From contig CH002525.1 of assembly GCA_000149265.1 (NCBI GenBank), positions 195,463 through 259,462 on the forward strand: a stretch of DNA of 64,000 bases, given 5' to 3'. The notes under the pieces were generated by a model. It ran no database searches and had not been told where the DNA came from. It saw only the letters and a list, made by a program, of their open reading frames with translations. A program made the translations under genes and the position numbers. This stretch comes from Ciona savignyi. Taxonomy: Eukaryota > Chordata > Ascidiacea > Phlebobranchia > Cionidae. Shown piece after piece: positions 1 to 11,800 of the stretch. Each line of letters opens with the position of its first letter. Within the stretch, counting starts at the first letter, position 1.

Positions 1-2058
1 TGAAATTTTATATGAACAGAATAGCAAATTTAAATACATGAATATGGTGAAACATTCTAGTATAGGATTCGAACTTCTAGATTGGAGATATTTTATTCTA
101 GAATATTATAGAATACCAAATTTTCCTATTTTGTGCATCCCTATATACACACAGACTTGTTTTAAAACTTGATGGCAGACTGATTAACAGAGTAAAGTTA
201 TAAAGTTTGGTGCTCTCACATATATAGGGATAGATACATTTAAAACAGAAATGATGATTCGGAGCATAATGCATGGTATTTTAAATAGTCTGAGCATAAA
301 AAAACCCAGAATAATCATTTTTTTATATTAATGCTCTGTTTTAAACTAAACTACAAATTGAAACTAGGGAGATTTGTGTTTGCTACTTTTAATTGGGGCA
401 TTATAATTTCTAATTTATTGCTGTTTAAGTTAGAAGATTACACTGGTGAGCTGTTGGTTTTCTGCAGAAAGCAATAGTATAAAATAGAAAATTTTCATTC
501 CGGAATATTGTTTACTATGCAGATACCTGTGACCAAATATTGACATTTTATCTCCGTCCACCTTATCACCGAAGTTAGCTCTGATCACTTGTGGAAGCTA
601 GAAAGAAAGTTTGTTATTGCTATAGATAATACTACTATAAACATATGTCGAAGAAATAAAAAAAACAACCATTGAAAATTTTAAATGACCCTGTATAGAT
701 ACTTTAAAAAAATATATAAATATCGGTATAGATACACTACACAATATTGCGAAATTCTCTGTAATTATTAACTTGTGTCTTGTTATCACCTCTTTAGTAA
801 CATAGGCAAACATCCTGTAGTTGGTCTTCCATTTGTCCTCAGTAGCATTGACATAGAAACCTGCACCCGACCCAAAGTCATAAGAATCATTCTCACCTTC
901 AATATTACATCCTCCTGGGGAAATATATATTTGTTATGTTAATAAAGGCATCTTTTTTATTACAAATCCTTCATTAGGTGAGGCAAAATTTAAAATAGTG
1001 TAAACCAACTTGTGGAATAGAACATAGGAAAGTCAGAAAATTGACATATACAGGCAAAAGTTCAGTTTTGAAAACGAAACATATTCGTTATATATAACCT
1101 GTATATTGATCACAAAAATACACTGTTCTAAAAGATTTAAACACAAAGATTTAAACACTTAATCATTATGCATGAACACATGACACAGGTGAAATAGTGA
1201 ATGTATCAAGTCACTAAATCTTAATTTTTATTCAATTTAATCATGGTTCTTTTCACTAAAGGTAAAAAATCCAACAACACATACTTGGGCTGGTATCAGG
1301 GGTGATGACCACAATTCCATTCTTAGCCGCCGGACCCTGCGTTCCTCCTTTAGTTACAACATTTTGTTCTGTGCAAGTCAGCCCCGACAGGTAATATAGA
1401 GCAGGACATTTCTTTGTTTCAGCCTGAAAATATCATCGAGTTTTTTTTCCCTGCGTCTTTGCACACTTGGGTAATTTCACACACGCTCACGAACTGGCGG
1501 ACAGGTGATTATTTCTTTATACTGAGGGTACGCTCGGGAGCCAGGTTATATAAGAAACAAATTAACGGTGCGCCGGTTCGTGAGCGTGTGTATTGACCCA
1601 ACTTTACATTTTAAACATAAACATCGTATAATTTCCAACAACCTGTAAACTCTGGACCTCAGGTAATTTACTGTCAGAACATTTCTTGTTATGTAGTCGA
1701 CCCTATGTTATGTAGATAGATATGTTAGCTGACGGATATGATAGATTTAGGATAGAATTTCATGTTTGTTTAAGATTTTTACTAAAATAGTAATAAAAAG
1801 GAGATTGTGTGCACACTTAAAGTGTGCACTCTTGGACGTTTACACACTGCACACTTAAATATTTGATGCGTGCACACTCGAGATCTCGGCGAAAAGTGAG
1901 GTACTTTCCATACGGGCATACAAATGTTATTTTTATCACCTGGGGTGGAAAGAAGACACCAAAACCTCATAGTGGCATTTGCATTCTTCACTTTCGTGTT
2001 GGTAAACTTTCTGCCAGCCACCAAATGAGCGGTTGCTTGCTACTTCTTTGATTGACAT
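1..2058 (-). CDS. ESD: S-formylglutathione hydrolase (esterase D), partial at left edge
   Basis: This enzyme hydrolyses S-formylglutathione to glutathione and formate in cytosolic formaldehyde detoxification. Four minus-strand exons are visible: 2058-1940, 1423-1285, 914-790 and 597-527. Later exons lie beyond position 1. Recognisable blocks, in order, are an N-terminus with [14 protein letters not shown], then FFPPQ joined to [21 protein letters not shown], then [46 protein letters not shown], and KMSIFGH just before the catalytic GHSMGG serine, whose codon is split by the last visible intron. Exon 1 is odd. It begins in the ATG frame, but its end is read in another frame; removing one C and one T from short runs restores a continuous match to the family. 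Splice phases of the other exons agree. Intron 1 holds a foldback repeat. Family identity is secure; the exon-1 disruption is probably a sequence error. Confidence 0.92.
1468..1599. repeat. Foldback (MITE-like) element in ESD intron 1
   Basis: Two nearly perfect inverted arms of 21 bases, 1479-1499 and 1571-1591, match at 20 of 21 positions (core CTCACGAACTGGCG / CGCCGGTTCGTGAG). Complementarity continues outward with gaps to TTGGGT at the left end and ACCCAA at the right end. The loop is about 70 bases and shows no gene. The structure is that of a small non-autonomous DNA transposon; no clear target-site duplication was identified. Confidence 0.55.
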
Positions 2059-2996
2059 GTTGCAAATATCAATTGTTTAGCCCCTAGAGTTAGCCTAAAA
2101 TGGTAGGTTAAACTAAAGTAAGTTACAGAAAATTTTATATCCGTCATCATCAACTCGTTGTTATGCGGTGGAATCAAATTTTTCACGGCAATTTTTTATG
2201 TTACATTGGGGCATTGGGCCGATTGAGATTTTTTATTGAATTCTTCTGTATAGAAAGCTACCTCCAAAATACATACTTAGGCAAAACATTTAATGTGCAC
2301 GGTCAACTGGGTGTTTGGTTGAAAAACATAATAATATTTCCAATACTGTAAAATAAAAATTGGTACATTGCATTGCATTTTGACATTGTTCTGACAAATC
2401 AATCATTTGTGTATTTTCTTTGGGAAATCCCCTCCTCCAATACTGAAATAGAGTTGTCTAATTAAATTCAGCTTTATCAAAACAAAACTATGTAAATCGT
2501 TGATCGGGCCGATGTTATTAACAAATCAAAGTTGTCAGACATTTTATCGTTTTGCGTTTTACATTTGGATAACTCCTTGATTGGTGACTTTGGCCACGTG
2601 ACAACGCACGTGAACTTCGATAACTTTTGGACCTTTTTTCCTGCGTAATGCTCGTGACAGGGATGCCCGGTCGCCAGATGTTCGGCCAGAAGGGTTTATC
2701 CAATAAGGTTAAAACATTGGGCAAAGTTAACTAACATGCGGGATATTGCTTCAACACATTATTTAAAAAAAAGGAAACATCGAAAAAAACAGTGATCAGT
2801 CTGATTTAAATTACCCCATTTTTAATAAAAGTAGATTTTTTACAGCTAATAGCTTATATGTTGTGGATGTGTAGGTTGTGGTAATTTTAAAAGAATGATA
2901 ATTAGTTTTTTGATATAGTTTAATTTTCCATAATCATCTTATCTGTTTCAAACGTAACCCATTTACCACAATTAAAATAGGCGTTTGGCTTATATC

Positions 2997-3040
<44 letters not shown>

Positions 3041-4066
3041 GTTTTAATGTACAACTAATACCAACTGGTTACGTCATAGCCAGATAACACGGAACATGGT
3101 TACTAAGTTTGGATGGGTAACACTGCTCAGTGTTGATGTTTCTTATGCAAGGCATTTGAAATGGTCATGCAATGGTCATGGATTTGATCCAGTGGATGTG
3201 TAAAATGCTTCATTAATTTAAATGAGCACATAGTATTATGCGTTTTCAAAACACAGAAGTGTTAATATTGGTAATATTTTGAGGTCTGAGTTTTACTAAC
3301 ACTTATGCAGAGTACTACCAACATGAATTAATACACAAGATTTCAAGGTACTTATGTTACATTTTACAGTGCACAGAAACAAAGATAAAGCTACTAAAAA
3401 CATTCATGATTGATATAAACTAAACTTAATATAATCAACATATTATTAACTTAAAAATATGTAACATTTTTCCTTAAAAATTCAGTAAATACTGTATATA
3501 TTTTCCTTAAGAAATATTTTATGGAACTCTACCACTCGTGTTTTGAAAGACATATAAGAAAAGTGTATTGAGCGTCAAAAATGTATAACAATTAATGTAT
3601 AATGCACTCTTTAAAAATATTGAAAAAGAAAAAATCTGGTATCCGGAATTGCAAATGGTGAAATTTGAGATGAATGTAGGAGAGAAAAATAAAACCTTCA
3701 CAATAATAAACAGCACAGAATATTTCAAGGCCTGTTGTTAGGCTTTTAAGGTGTAGAACTGCATAAACTAGACAAGTCACTAAATTGAACTAATTGTAAA
3801 TACATTGTATATCTACAAATTTGGATTCAAATACTTTTTTAATTCAAACAGTTATGACCATAAACAAAGAATGACAGTCAAACTTGTACATTTTGTTTAA
3901 GGCCACAACAAAACTAAATGTATAAAACTTGTTTTTTTCAGTATAGCTTTGGTTGTACCCATTTAGTGCCAAAAATATTTTTTATATTGTTATGTTTAAA
4001 CATTAAAACTATTGCAATGTAGTCTATTTTCTAATGTGATGTTTCATAAAAATAAAAAATCAAGAA
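2059..4066. other. Intergenic region between ESD and AOX
   Basis: About 2 kb without a supportable gene. It lies upstream of ESD and downstream of AOX, both on the minus strand, so it should hold the ESD promoter and the AOX 3' UTR. The only clear structure is a (TA)n microsatellite at about 3000-3034. Short open frames here show no family resemblance and no matching splice sites. Confidence 0.6.
3000..3034. repeat. (TA)n microsatellite
   Basis: An uninterrupted run of TA dinucleotides of about 34 bases in intergenic AT-rich DNA. Confidence 0.95.
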
Positions 4067-6644
4067 TCATTGTCCAGGGGGGTAGGGGTTTTGTTCATCT
4101 GGTTTTCGTGAACTTAGGTCGTGGTTGACGGAACGATGATGTGCTTCATCTGCTCGAATTGCGAGGATCACGTCACGCATCATTGCATCGGACTGGAATA
4201 TAAATGAGGATTGGATGAATAATCCTGGTTATTGCAACTAGGGATGTACAATATAGAATCTCAATGAATTCGAAATCTTATCTGTATCTTTATATTAATA
4301 GTAAGGATTCTAATCAAAAAAATATTTAAAATATATATTTGTCAATGGAAAACACACATTTCACCCTCCGCCGAATGAAGGTTGTTACAATCAACCCCTA
4401 CTTGGTTTCCCCCTTTGGCCTATCCTGATAAACAAAGAAACAGCACCAATGATTTTACTGATATTGACCACAACTGGGTTAAGCAACTGTGTTTTTCTAC
4501 CCTTTTGACATTTTTTCACCCGATTATAATCATATAAGAATATGATACATTAAATGTATCATATTCTTAACAAATCATTAAAAAATCTCATTCTACGTAC
4601 AGGAAGCTTCCAATACTCGACAGCGATTTCAGGAGCATTCATTCGGCTCCACATTTTAAGGTTCCCATTGTCGATTTCCTTCAAACAATGAGTGTAGGTC
4701 TTAACAGCTTCCTCTTCTAGATACCCAACAAACCGGTGGCAAAATCTTGGTGATATCAAGTATGCTAGCGAGAACCCGGACACAAATATTCCTGTGTTAG
4801 AAATGAAAAAAATTATGAGAAAAACTGCAAAATTTTAACTGTATTCCACTTAACATCTAATAATGATTTCTAATATCCAAAAAAGTAACACAAAAAGCAA
4901 TTGAGATTCATGGATTGTTTAGAAACACAATTTGGAACCAACATGTATCTTTAACCAAACTGTGTGTATGTATAATCTAAATCCACAGAAAATGTTGGGG
5001 GAAGAATCAGAATCCAAGTCTATCTTGATTGACCAAAAAAAGCATTTTTAGTTTTTTAAAAAGCATTTTTAGTTTTTTAAAGCATACCTCAGATGCAATT
5101 TGCATCAATCCCTCTCTGAAAACATTTAATGATAAAAAATCACCTTGTGCAACAACAATACATGACTTCATAAGAATACCAGGGTTTGCAACCCTCATTG
5201 CTGTCATCAAGTGCATTCGCTCGTTTTCAGCCTCTTCCAACAAAGTGTGAATCCAACCATGATCTCGTTTCAAACTCCTTAGAGACACCAAGTGACGAAC
5301 CATTGCTCCAACCATACCTATAAATACCAAAAGGGTATTTTTTTTATTTGTGTGACTTACCATTAAAGCTTTTGTAAACACAAAGGATTGTAAAATGTGG
5401 CAATAACAATAATTCCCATGTTAAATACCTGGGACACCAGCAATTGTTTCAAGAAAGATGATTCGTTTATTCCATTGTTTTTCATCTAATCGACCAGTGT
5501 AAGTGCCCAGTGTGTAGCCTGAGAAAATGTCAAAACCAGTTCGCAGCATTTGGACACTATAGTATGCTAGTTTGTCCAATTTCTGAAATAAATATAAGCT
5601 ATAGTAAAACAAAAAGAAAAGGGGGGGGGGGGTAAAAGAGAATATAATTAATGTTTAATTTTTATATTATGTAGTTTACACTTTCATCCAACAGTGGTTC
5701 AGGTAATTTTTTCTTGTGTTTCAGCAATTATTGCTTTGCCATTATTTCTTTTGAATATTTAAATTTTATTATAAACTGTCATCCTGGTACTAAAAACAAA
5801 AGATTTAAAAAACCTAAAAAATCTCACAATATCAAAATCAATATATATATTTGTTTAATAAACATTCAGTATTACCCCAACAGGGGGTCGATGAGATATC
5901 CTGACAGATTCCAACTCTGTTTTATTCCAAATTGGATGTGGAAGCCTATATCCTCCATCATTCATTGATTTTGCTTCCTCAATGTCCGGGTGCTCTTCTG
6001 ATTCAGCTAGTGAAGAACCCAAATTTCCTTTCATCTTCTGAGACTCTCTGAAGTGAGGAAAGTTTTCCACCTCGATATTCGAATCCGTGTTTGCAGTGTT
6101 CGAATTTGAATGTTTTGACTTTTCGGTCATATTTAATTGTTGCGATGAGTGTAGCCATCTGCAGTTCATAGGCTTTTGGGAAAACTGAAATGTAAAATCA
6201 TATTATATTTGCATATTTTGGACATTTATTTTTTCAAATTTTGTTACCAAAGTTATAAGATTTCGCAAACATCTCCTGGAAGCAGCGAATTAATGAGTTG
6301 TTATTGTACCAAAACTTATACAAAACACAGTGGACATACCACTATTCCAACAATGCGAACAAGGAAATCCAATGATTGACTGTGTGACACGCCCCCTTGT
6401 ATTTTCCCATTAAAAGAGATAAAACAAATCTGAATATCTTATCTAAGAAATCCTTGATTCAACATAAAAATAATAAAAAGTACATTTACTCTACCTGTGC
6501 TAATGATTTGGAACCAATTAAATTTCTTTTAACCAACTGCGCTGAATATTTGTGGTAATTCAAAGATTGTTGTTTAGAATAACATGATGCATTGTAACTG
6601 CTTAAAAGCGGTCGTAAAACATAAGCTTTACCACTAACAAACAT
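4067..6644 (-). CDS. AOX: Mitochondrial alternative oxidase, complete
   Basis: AOX is a di-iron ubiquinol:oxygen oxidoreductase of the inner mitochondrial membrane that bypasses complexes III and IV without pumping protons. Six exons: 6644-6495, 6184-5876, 5582-5429, 5317-5144, 4791-4601 and 4192-4067. Together they give 1104 nt, or 367 residues, with every phase consistent. Exon 1 encodes a basic, serine-rich start ([16 protein letters not shown]), as expected for a mitochondrial presequence. Residues of roughly 51-150 form a polar variable stretch. All four di-iron motifs are present: [10 protein letters not shown] (196-205), [10 protein letters not shown] (232-241), [11 protein letters not shown] (286-296) and RADEAHH (339-345). 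The ligands should be E198, E237/H240, a glutamate in 288-290, and E342/H345. The protein therefore looks active. It is head-to-head with COQ2. A short tandem duplication lies in the intron near 5040-5085. Confidence 0.97.
5621..5633. repeat. Poly-G run in AOX intron 2
   Basis: A homopolymer of about 12-13 G bases just upstream of AOX exon 3 in the minus-strand reading. It may be length-variable and prone to sequencing error. Confidence 0.9.
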
Positions 6645-6932
6645 TTTGTACCTTGTAAAATTTTTTCTAGAAAAATATATAAATAAAGATTATAAAAACC
6701 TAAAAAAAACAAATTGTTTACAGCAGTGAGCGAAGACGAGGCAATCATAGCTATATCCAATCCATATCTCCAAGCACCTTACATAATTGCAAGTATCACA
6801 CTTAAGCACCATCTCTTGGCCAGATCCTATCTTTTCACCATATTAATTTGATATTTAAAATAATGGTTGTGCGAACTATTTTTAGAAAACTAATAATAAC
6901 GTAGGCTATCGAGGCATATTTAAGCAGATAGC

Positions 6933-6997
6933 TATATTTTTCCGTACTAAATTATAACATTGACGTATATTTTTCCGTACTAAATTATAACATTGAC
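6933..6997. repeat. 32-bp tandem duplication
   Basis: The unit beginning TATATTTTTCCGTACTAAAT and ending ACATTGAC occurs twice (6933-6964 and 6966-6997) with one G between the copies. The two copies are identical, which suggests a recent duplication. Confidence 0.9.
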
Positions 6998-7183
6998 TAG
7001 TTTTATGCATGCAAGTTTGAATCATTTCCCCTATATCCTCTTTTTCACCCTTCCGGCTGTTAGTGTTGTACTTTTACAAAGTAAACACAAACAGACACAC
7101 ACACACACACTATAAAAAAAAACAATTTTTAGCTGTCTTTATAAAACCGAAAAAGAAGTTAAGTTTATTTTAAAAACCGGTGT

Positions 7184-7280
7184 ACGTCACTTATACACCT
7201 ATTTCTCATAGTTGCGTCATTTAAATGACGTAATTTTATATGACGCAAGAGATTGACACAAGCTACGTCATCAACGTCAT
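7184..7280. promoter_or_regulatory. Cluster of CRE/ATF-like TGACG motifs
   Basis: Within about 100 bases the TGACG core (either strand) occurs about six times: ACGTCAC at 7184, GCGTCAT near 7214, TGACGTAA near 7226, TGACGCA at 7241, ACGTCATC at 7265 and ACGTCATT at 7274. The last runs into ATTGG, an inverted CCAAT box. Full and half CRE-like sites at this density are typical of CREB/ATF-regulated promoters. The cluster lies about 0.55 kb upstream of the AOX ATG. Function is inferred. Confidence 0.4.
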
Positions 7281-7536
7281 TGGGCGGCTTCTCAGCCACA
7301 TAACGGTACAGTACACGAAGAAAAAAGGAATCATCCTGTGCATTTGAGATTTGACCTGAACGCGCCATTTACTTCCATGGACTTAAATCCAAATTTTAAA
7401 AAAATCTTCGTTAGACTCTTCCTTGAGGAAGTCAAGGATCAAGGGTAGGAGTTTCCCTGGCGTGATTATTTACAATTTGTCACTGCAGTTCTAATACATT
7501 TTAAATAACACTTCTAATAAGTTTTATTAAGACTAA

Positions 7537-7585
7537 TGTCCGACCAAAGAGATTATACACCTGTTATAGTCTCTTTGGTCCGACA
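7537..7585. repeat. Short perfect-stem hairpin
   Basis: The arm TGTCCGACCAAAGAGATTAT and its near-exact reverse complement about 10 bases later form a roughly 20-bp stem with a short loop. It directly precedes a SINE copy. Confidence 0.7.
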
Positions 7586-7599
7586 GAATATCATGGTGA

Positions 7600-7890
7600 T
7601 TTGGTGCGTCACCTTTTAGCCGAAGGGTTGACAATTGACATACGAAACTGGTCGCTAGTTAGTTGTGTCCTTGGGCAAGGTACTTAACGAACATCGTTTG
7701 AACCCGTCGTATTAATGGGTTCTACTAAATTGAAGGAATGTTTAAACTTTAAATCATACAGAACACAACACACTGCAATAGCTTCGGTAACCAAACGGTG
7801 GGCGCGAGGTGATCTGACGATTGCCCGTGTGTTAACCCCCTTGGTTTTTCCATTCACGGGGAGAAACATGAATATCCTAACCTATTCTAT
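7600..7890 (+). mobile_element. tRNA-derived SINE, plus orientation
   Basis: This copy shares the family body: a tRNA-like head with a B-box-like stretch, then CTGGTCGCTAG, TGTGTCCTTGGGCAAGG, ATTAATGGGTTCTACTAAAT, ACACACTGCAATAGC, CGGTGGGCGCGAGGTGATC and TTTTTCCATTCACGGGGA, followed by a TATCC-type tail. The head is degenerate. The same body recurs at 11643, 14360, 21900, 47070 and 52785. Confidence 0.85.
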
Positions 7891-8850
7891 TTGCATTGCT
7901 CACTTGATATTTTTAGAGGGGCAATATAAATACACACATAATGGAAAAAACAGGTAACGTGGTTAACAAACCTTTTATGAAGCAAAACAAAACATTTTAA
8001 ATCAAAAATATTAAAATTAAAACCCTGAATAAAGTATGCAAGTATGACCCAATACTGAAGGGGTGGCTTTATAAAAGTAAAATAAAAAGGCCTCTATGAC
8101 TTTAAGTTTAATAAGATTAAAACAGGAAAAAAATCCCCTAAAATGAAATTCTACCTTTGATTAAAATGTTTTTAAAAACATACTTTTAATAGTTTTAAAG
8201 GCAATAAATTAGGTGCATAACATTTTTGCACCATATTTAACATATAAGAAAGGACTTTATGTGCATAAACATTAATGCTGGTAAACGACAAGTAGGAGAG
8301 GAGGGAAAATGATTATGGCAATAAGGTTAGTGTTGTTAGGGATGGATTTGAAGATTAAGATTAATGTCTGGGGCAGGGTTAGAAGTATTTCCCTAGTTTT
8401 AGTAAGCAATTTTCCGCTTACCCTATTTTAAGTGTTGCCCGATTTATGATTTCTTAAACACTGAAATAAGAATTTCTCCGCAGAATGGGTTTTATAAACT
8501 GCTAACAAATTATAAATAAATAAAGATAATGATAAAGTTTAATAATACTGCTAGTGATATAGTAGAAAGCATAGGTTTGCCAGTACCATAACATTTAAAT
8601 GGTGACCACTAAAATTGTAAAATGATTGGATCAATAAGCATGCAGTTGTATGGTATGATATATGAGTGCACAGTGAAATAATAAAGTGAGAGTAAAGTTG
8701 TCACATGTAGCACAGCTATATGCCTACAATTAAAAATTTTAATTCACACACATTATGCTGTTGAAATAAAAAAAAACAAGTAATAACTTTTAAATCTTAT
8801 CTTGCCTGTTTTTAGGATGAGATACCTGTATGATGAGATAAACCTATGAG

Positions 8851-11800
8851 ATGAGATTATTGACATTGAAATTATCTGACTCAATTTCTGGAGCAGTCTT
8901 CAATTTCAGAAGATGCTTTCACAATCAAAATCACTCAAAATCATTTGCTGCTTTGAACAGAAACACAGCTTTTTATTCAGAAATTTCAAAATGTGTACAA
9001 TTTTACCAATTTCCAAATTTTATCCATACAAGTTTGAAACATGAAAGGAAAATTGGGGTTAAACCAGAAAAAAAATCAAGCTTTTTTGGAATGGAGGAAA
9101 CTGCAGTTTTTACAAACTATTACAACAAAAGAGAAAAAATTAGACAGAAAAAAAGTCAATTGAAAGCAACCTACAATATGGCCAATTTGGTACGAAAATT
9201 TCCGCATGGAATACAACCGTATTTGGAGCTAGCAAGAGTGGACAAACCAATCGGAACATTGTTACTGTACATACCATGTGCTTACAGCATCTGTCTTGCT
9301 GCTTCACCTGGTCAACTGCCAAGCTTCTATTATCTTGGTAATTAAATGTAACATCATTTTTATTTTTGAGGGACTCTATTTTACTGGAATTGGGTTATGT
9401 ATAACTATCTTATAGAATCTTTTGCTGTATTCCTAATATAATTATAATTGCCCGTAGACCCAAACACCTTATTTCTAGTCCCTAACCATTCCTACCAATA
9501 TTGTTACCCCCATAAACTAATGTGAGCTTAATGTGAGTTCACTCCTATGCATGTTTCGTCGGGTCAATTGCATTGCCCAAATAAAGGTCCGCTTGAAATA
9601 TAATCCAATTTGATCTGGTCCCATTCGATATTTAGTCTTGCTGCTAAAACCCCCAATGTTTCCAACTTCTGGTTATGTAGGAAATGTTAAATACTTAGTT
9701 GTTTTGTTGACCGATAATTCTGCTTAAATCCGGGTAGCTGACTGTGCTGTTTCTCCTATTGTTTTCAGTACCCAAAGTTCGAAATTAATGCTCCGTACCT
9801 AGATATCGCTTATCAAAGTGTTCTAATTGATGTTTGTTAACCAAAGTTCGGCTATCAAAATTTTAAAACTACACCGATCTCTAGTAAAATAGTCACTTCA
9901 AAATTTGCTTTGTATGACCTTGATGTGCTGAGGTAAAATATGGTTTCCCTACTGACTGAAATGTCAAACTAAGAAGTTTCATTCTTTCTGAAATGTAATT
10001 TTTATGTTTTAATGCAACTTCTTACTTTGGCTTTTCATATTTACCAATAGGCCTACCCATGATAAAAACAAGACTTTTTCTAACAACATTCTTAATCAGT
10101 GGTTCTAAATTTATTCGATGGCATGTATCCTCGGAAAATTTGACATAAATCTATACAACTTGTCTTAGTAAAACCAGTTAATAATGTATGACCAAGTACG
10201 TGCTATAAAATGAACTAAATTTTTTCGGTCCAGGTTTATTTGGGGTGGGAGCATTCTTGATGAGAGGGGCTGGGTGTGTTATCAATGATCTTTGGGATAA
10301 AGATTTGGACAAACAGGTGGAGCGAACAAAAGATAGACCAATAGCCGCAGGAGTGGTCAGCACAAAGAACGCTATCAAATTGCTAGCCGTCCAGCTGACT
10401 TTGTCATTGGGGATTCTACTTAGTTTAAACCCAACTTGGTTAGTTTGTGTTGCTTTAGTTTTTACCATAACATATATACAGTACACGTTCTTTCAGTTTT
10501 TTAAACCCAAAAATTCCATGGGTCCAAGTGATATTCACCAAGTGCATTAGCTCACAACCAATTTGCTAATGACTAGTTTTGATCCCACATCCTTTTGTCT
10601 TTTAAGGTAATGCACTTACCCACTGGGTGATAATTGTAAGCTGAAATATGTATATTATTCAGCATAACATTATTGAAATTCCCAATGATTTTTTGTTTTT
10701 TTTTATAAAAAATTGTCACTCAATTTTTTACCCCAATTTTTAAAATCTTTCCTCTTTAAAAATAAAACAGTTCATTTTAATTAATCATACTAGAATCTAA
10801 AAAGGAGTGATAATTTATTGACCATTTGTGCCTTGAGTATATATGACAACTACATGATTTTGTCATAGTATACTCAAACAAAATTTTGAAACACTTTTTC
10901 AGCATTATGATTGGATGTGCATCCATGGTACCAGTGGTTATATACCCTCTGGCTAAGCGAGTCACAATGTATCCCCAAGCTGTGTTGGGGTTAACCTTCA
11001 ACATGGGAGCTCTTATGGGTTACACGGCTGTCACTGGCACTATTAACTGGCCAGTACAGCTTACCCTTTATGCAAGTTGCTTCATTTGGACACTGTATTA
11101 TGATACAATCTATGCATTGCAGGTGGGAAATTTATTCTCAGAGTTTGTCTTTTAAATGATAGAGTGCTAAGACAGATAACTGCTTCAGAATGTAAGCTTT
11201 TTGACTATGATGCTTACTGAAACTTTTTCACAAGGGCATCAGACCACTTGCAAAAACATTTTTTTATTGTATTTCCAGCTGGTGTGCCGTCTCCCTTCTT
11301 TACCCAGGGATTATAAAAAGAACATGTCCCATTCTCTTTATTGAAAAAAGACTAAATGTCTAATATTTAGGACCTACATGATGACAAGAAAGCTGGCATT
11401 AAATCAACTGCGCGGTTGTTCTCAAAATATTCGGATAAAGAATTGCGTGAAATACCACTAGAGGAAAGGTGATATGAAATCCTGGATTCTAAATTGCTTC
11501 CCAAACTCATTGATATAAAGGTTTTATATTAGTGCAGTTTGTTTTAAGGAAAAAACTGCTAAAGGTGCAGAAGTGTAAAGTATATTTTAAAATCTGTTTT
11601 GTCAGCATTAAAGTGGGGATATTAAAGGACTTATTCTAATTTGACAAGGATAGGATAGGATAGGATATTCATGTTTATCCCCGTGAATGGGAAAACTAAT
11701 GGGGTTAACACGCGGGCAATCGTCGGATCACCTTGCACCCACCGTCGGGGTACCGGAGCTATTTCAGTGTGTTGTACAATTGAGTTCAGGCAATGTCCGT

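Larger units (their letters stand above)
6645..8850. promoter_or_regulatory. Shared divergent upstream region of AOX and COQ2
   Basis: This 2.2-kb interval separates the AOX start (minus) from the COQ2 start (plus), so both promoters should lie in it. It holds a 32-base tandem duplication at 6933-6997, a CA repeat near 7095-7111, a cluster of TGACG-type sites at 7184-7280 next to an inverted CCAAT box, a short hairpin at 7537-7585 and a SINE at about 7600-7890. Promoter positions are inferred from gene orientation; no transcription start can be read directly. Confidence 0.5.

Noticed and set aside
7165..7368. 67-codon minus-strand frame starting MARSGQISNAQDD, upstream of AOX
   Set aside because: It is unspliced and I recognise no family. 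It coincides with the TGACG motif cluster, and its start is not supported by any promoter or conservation evidence. A small gene or upstream frame remains possible, but I cannot support it.
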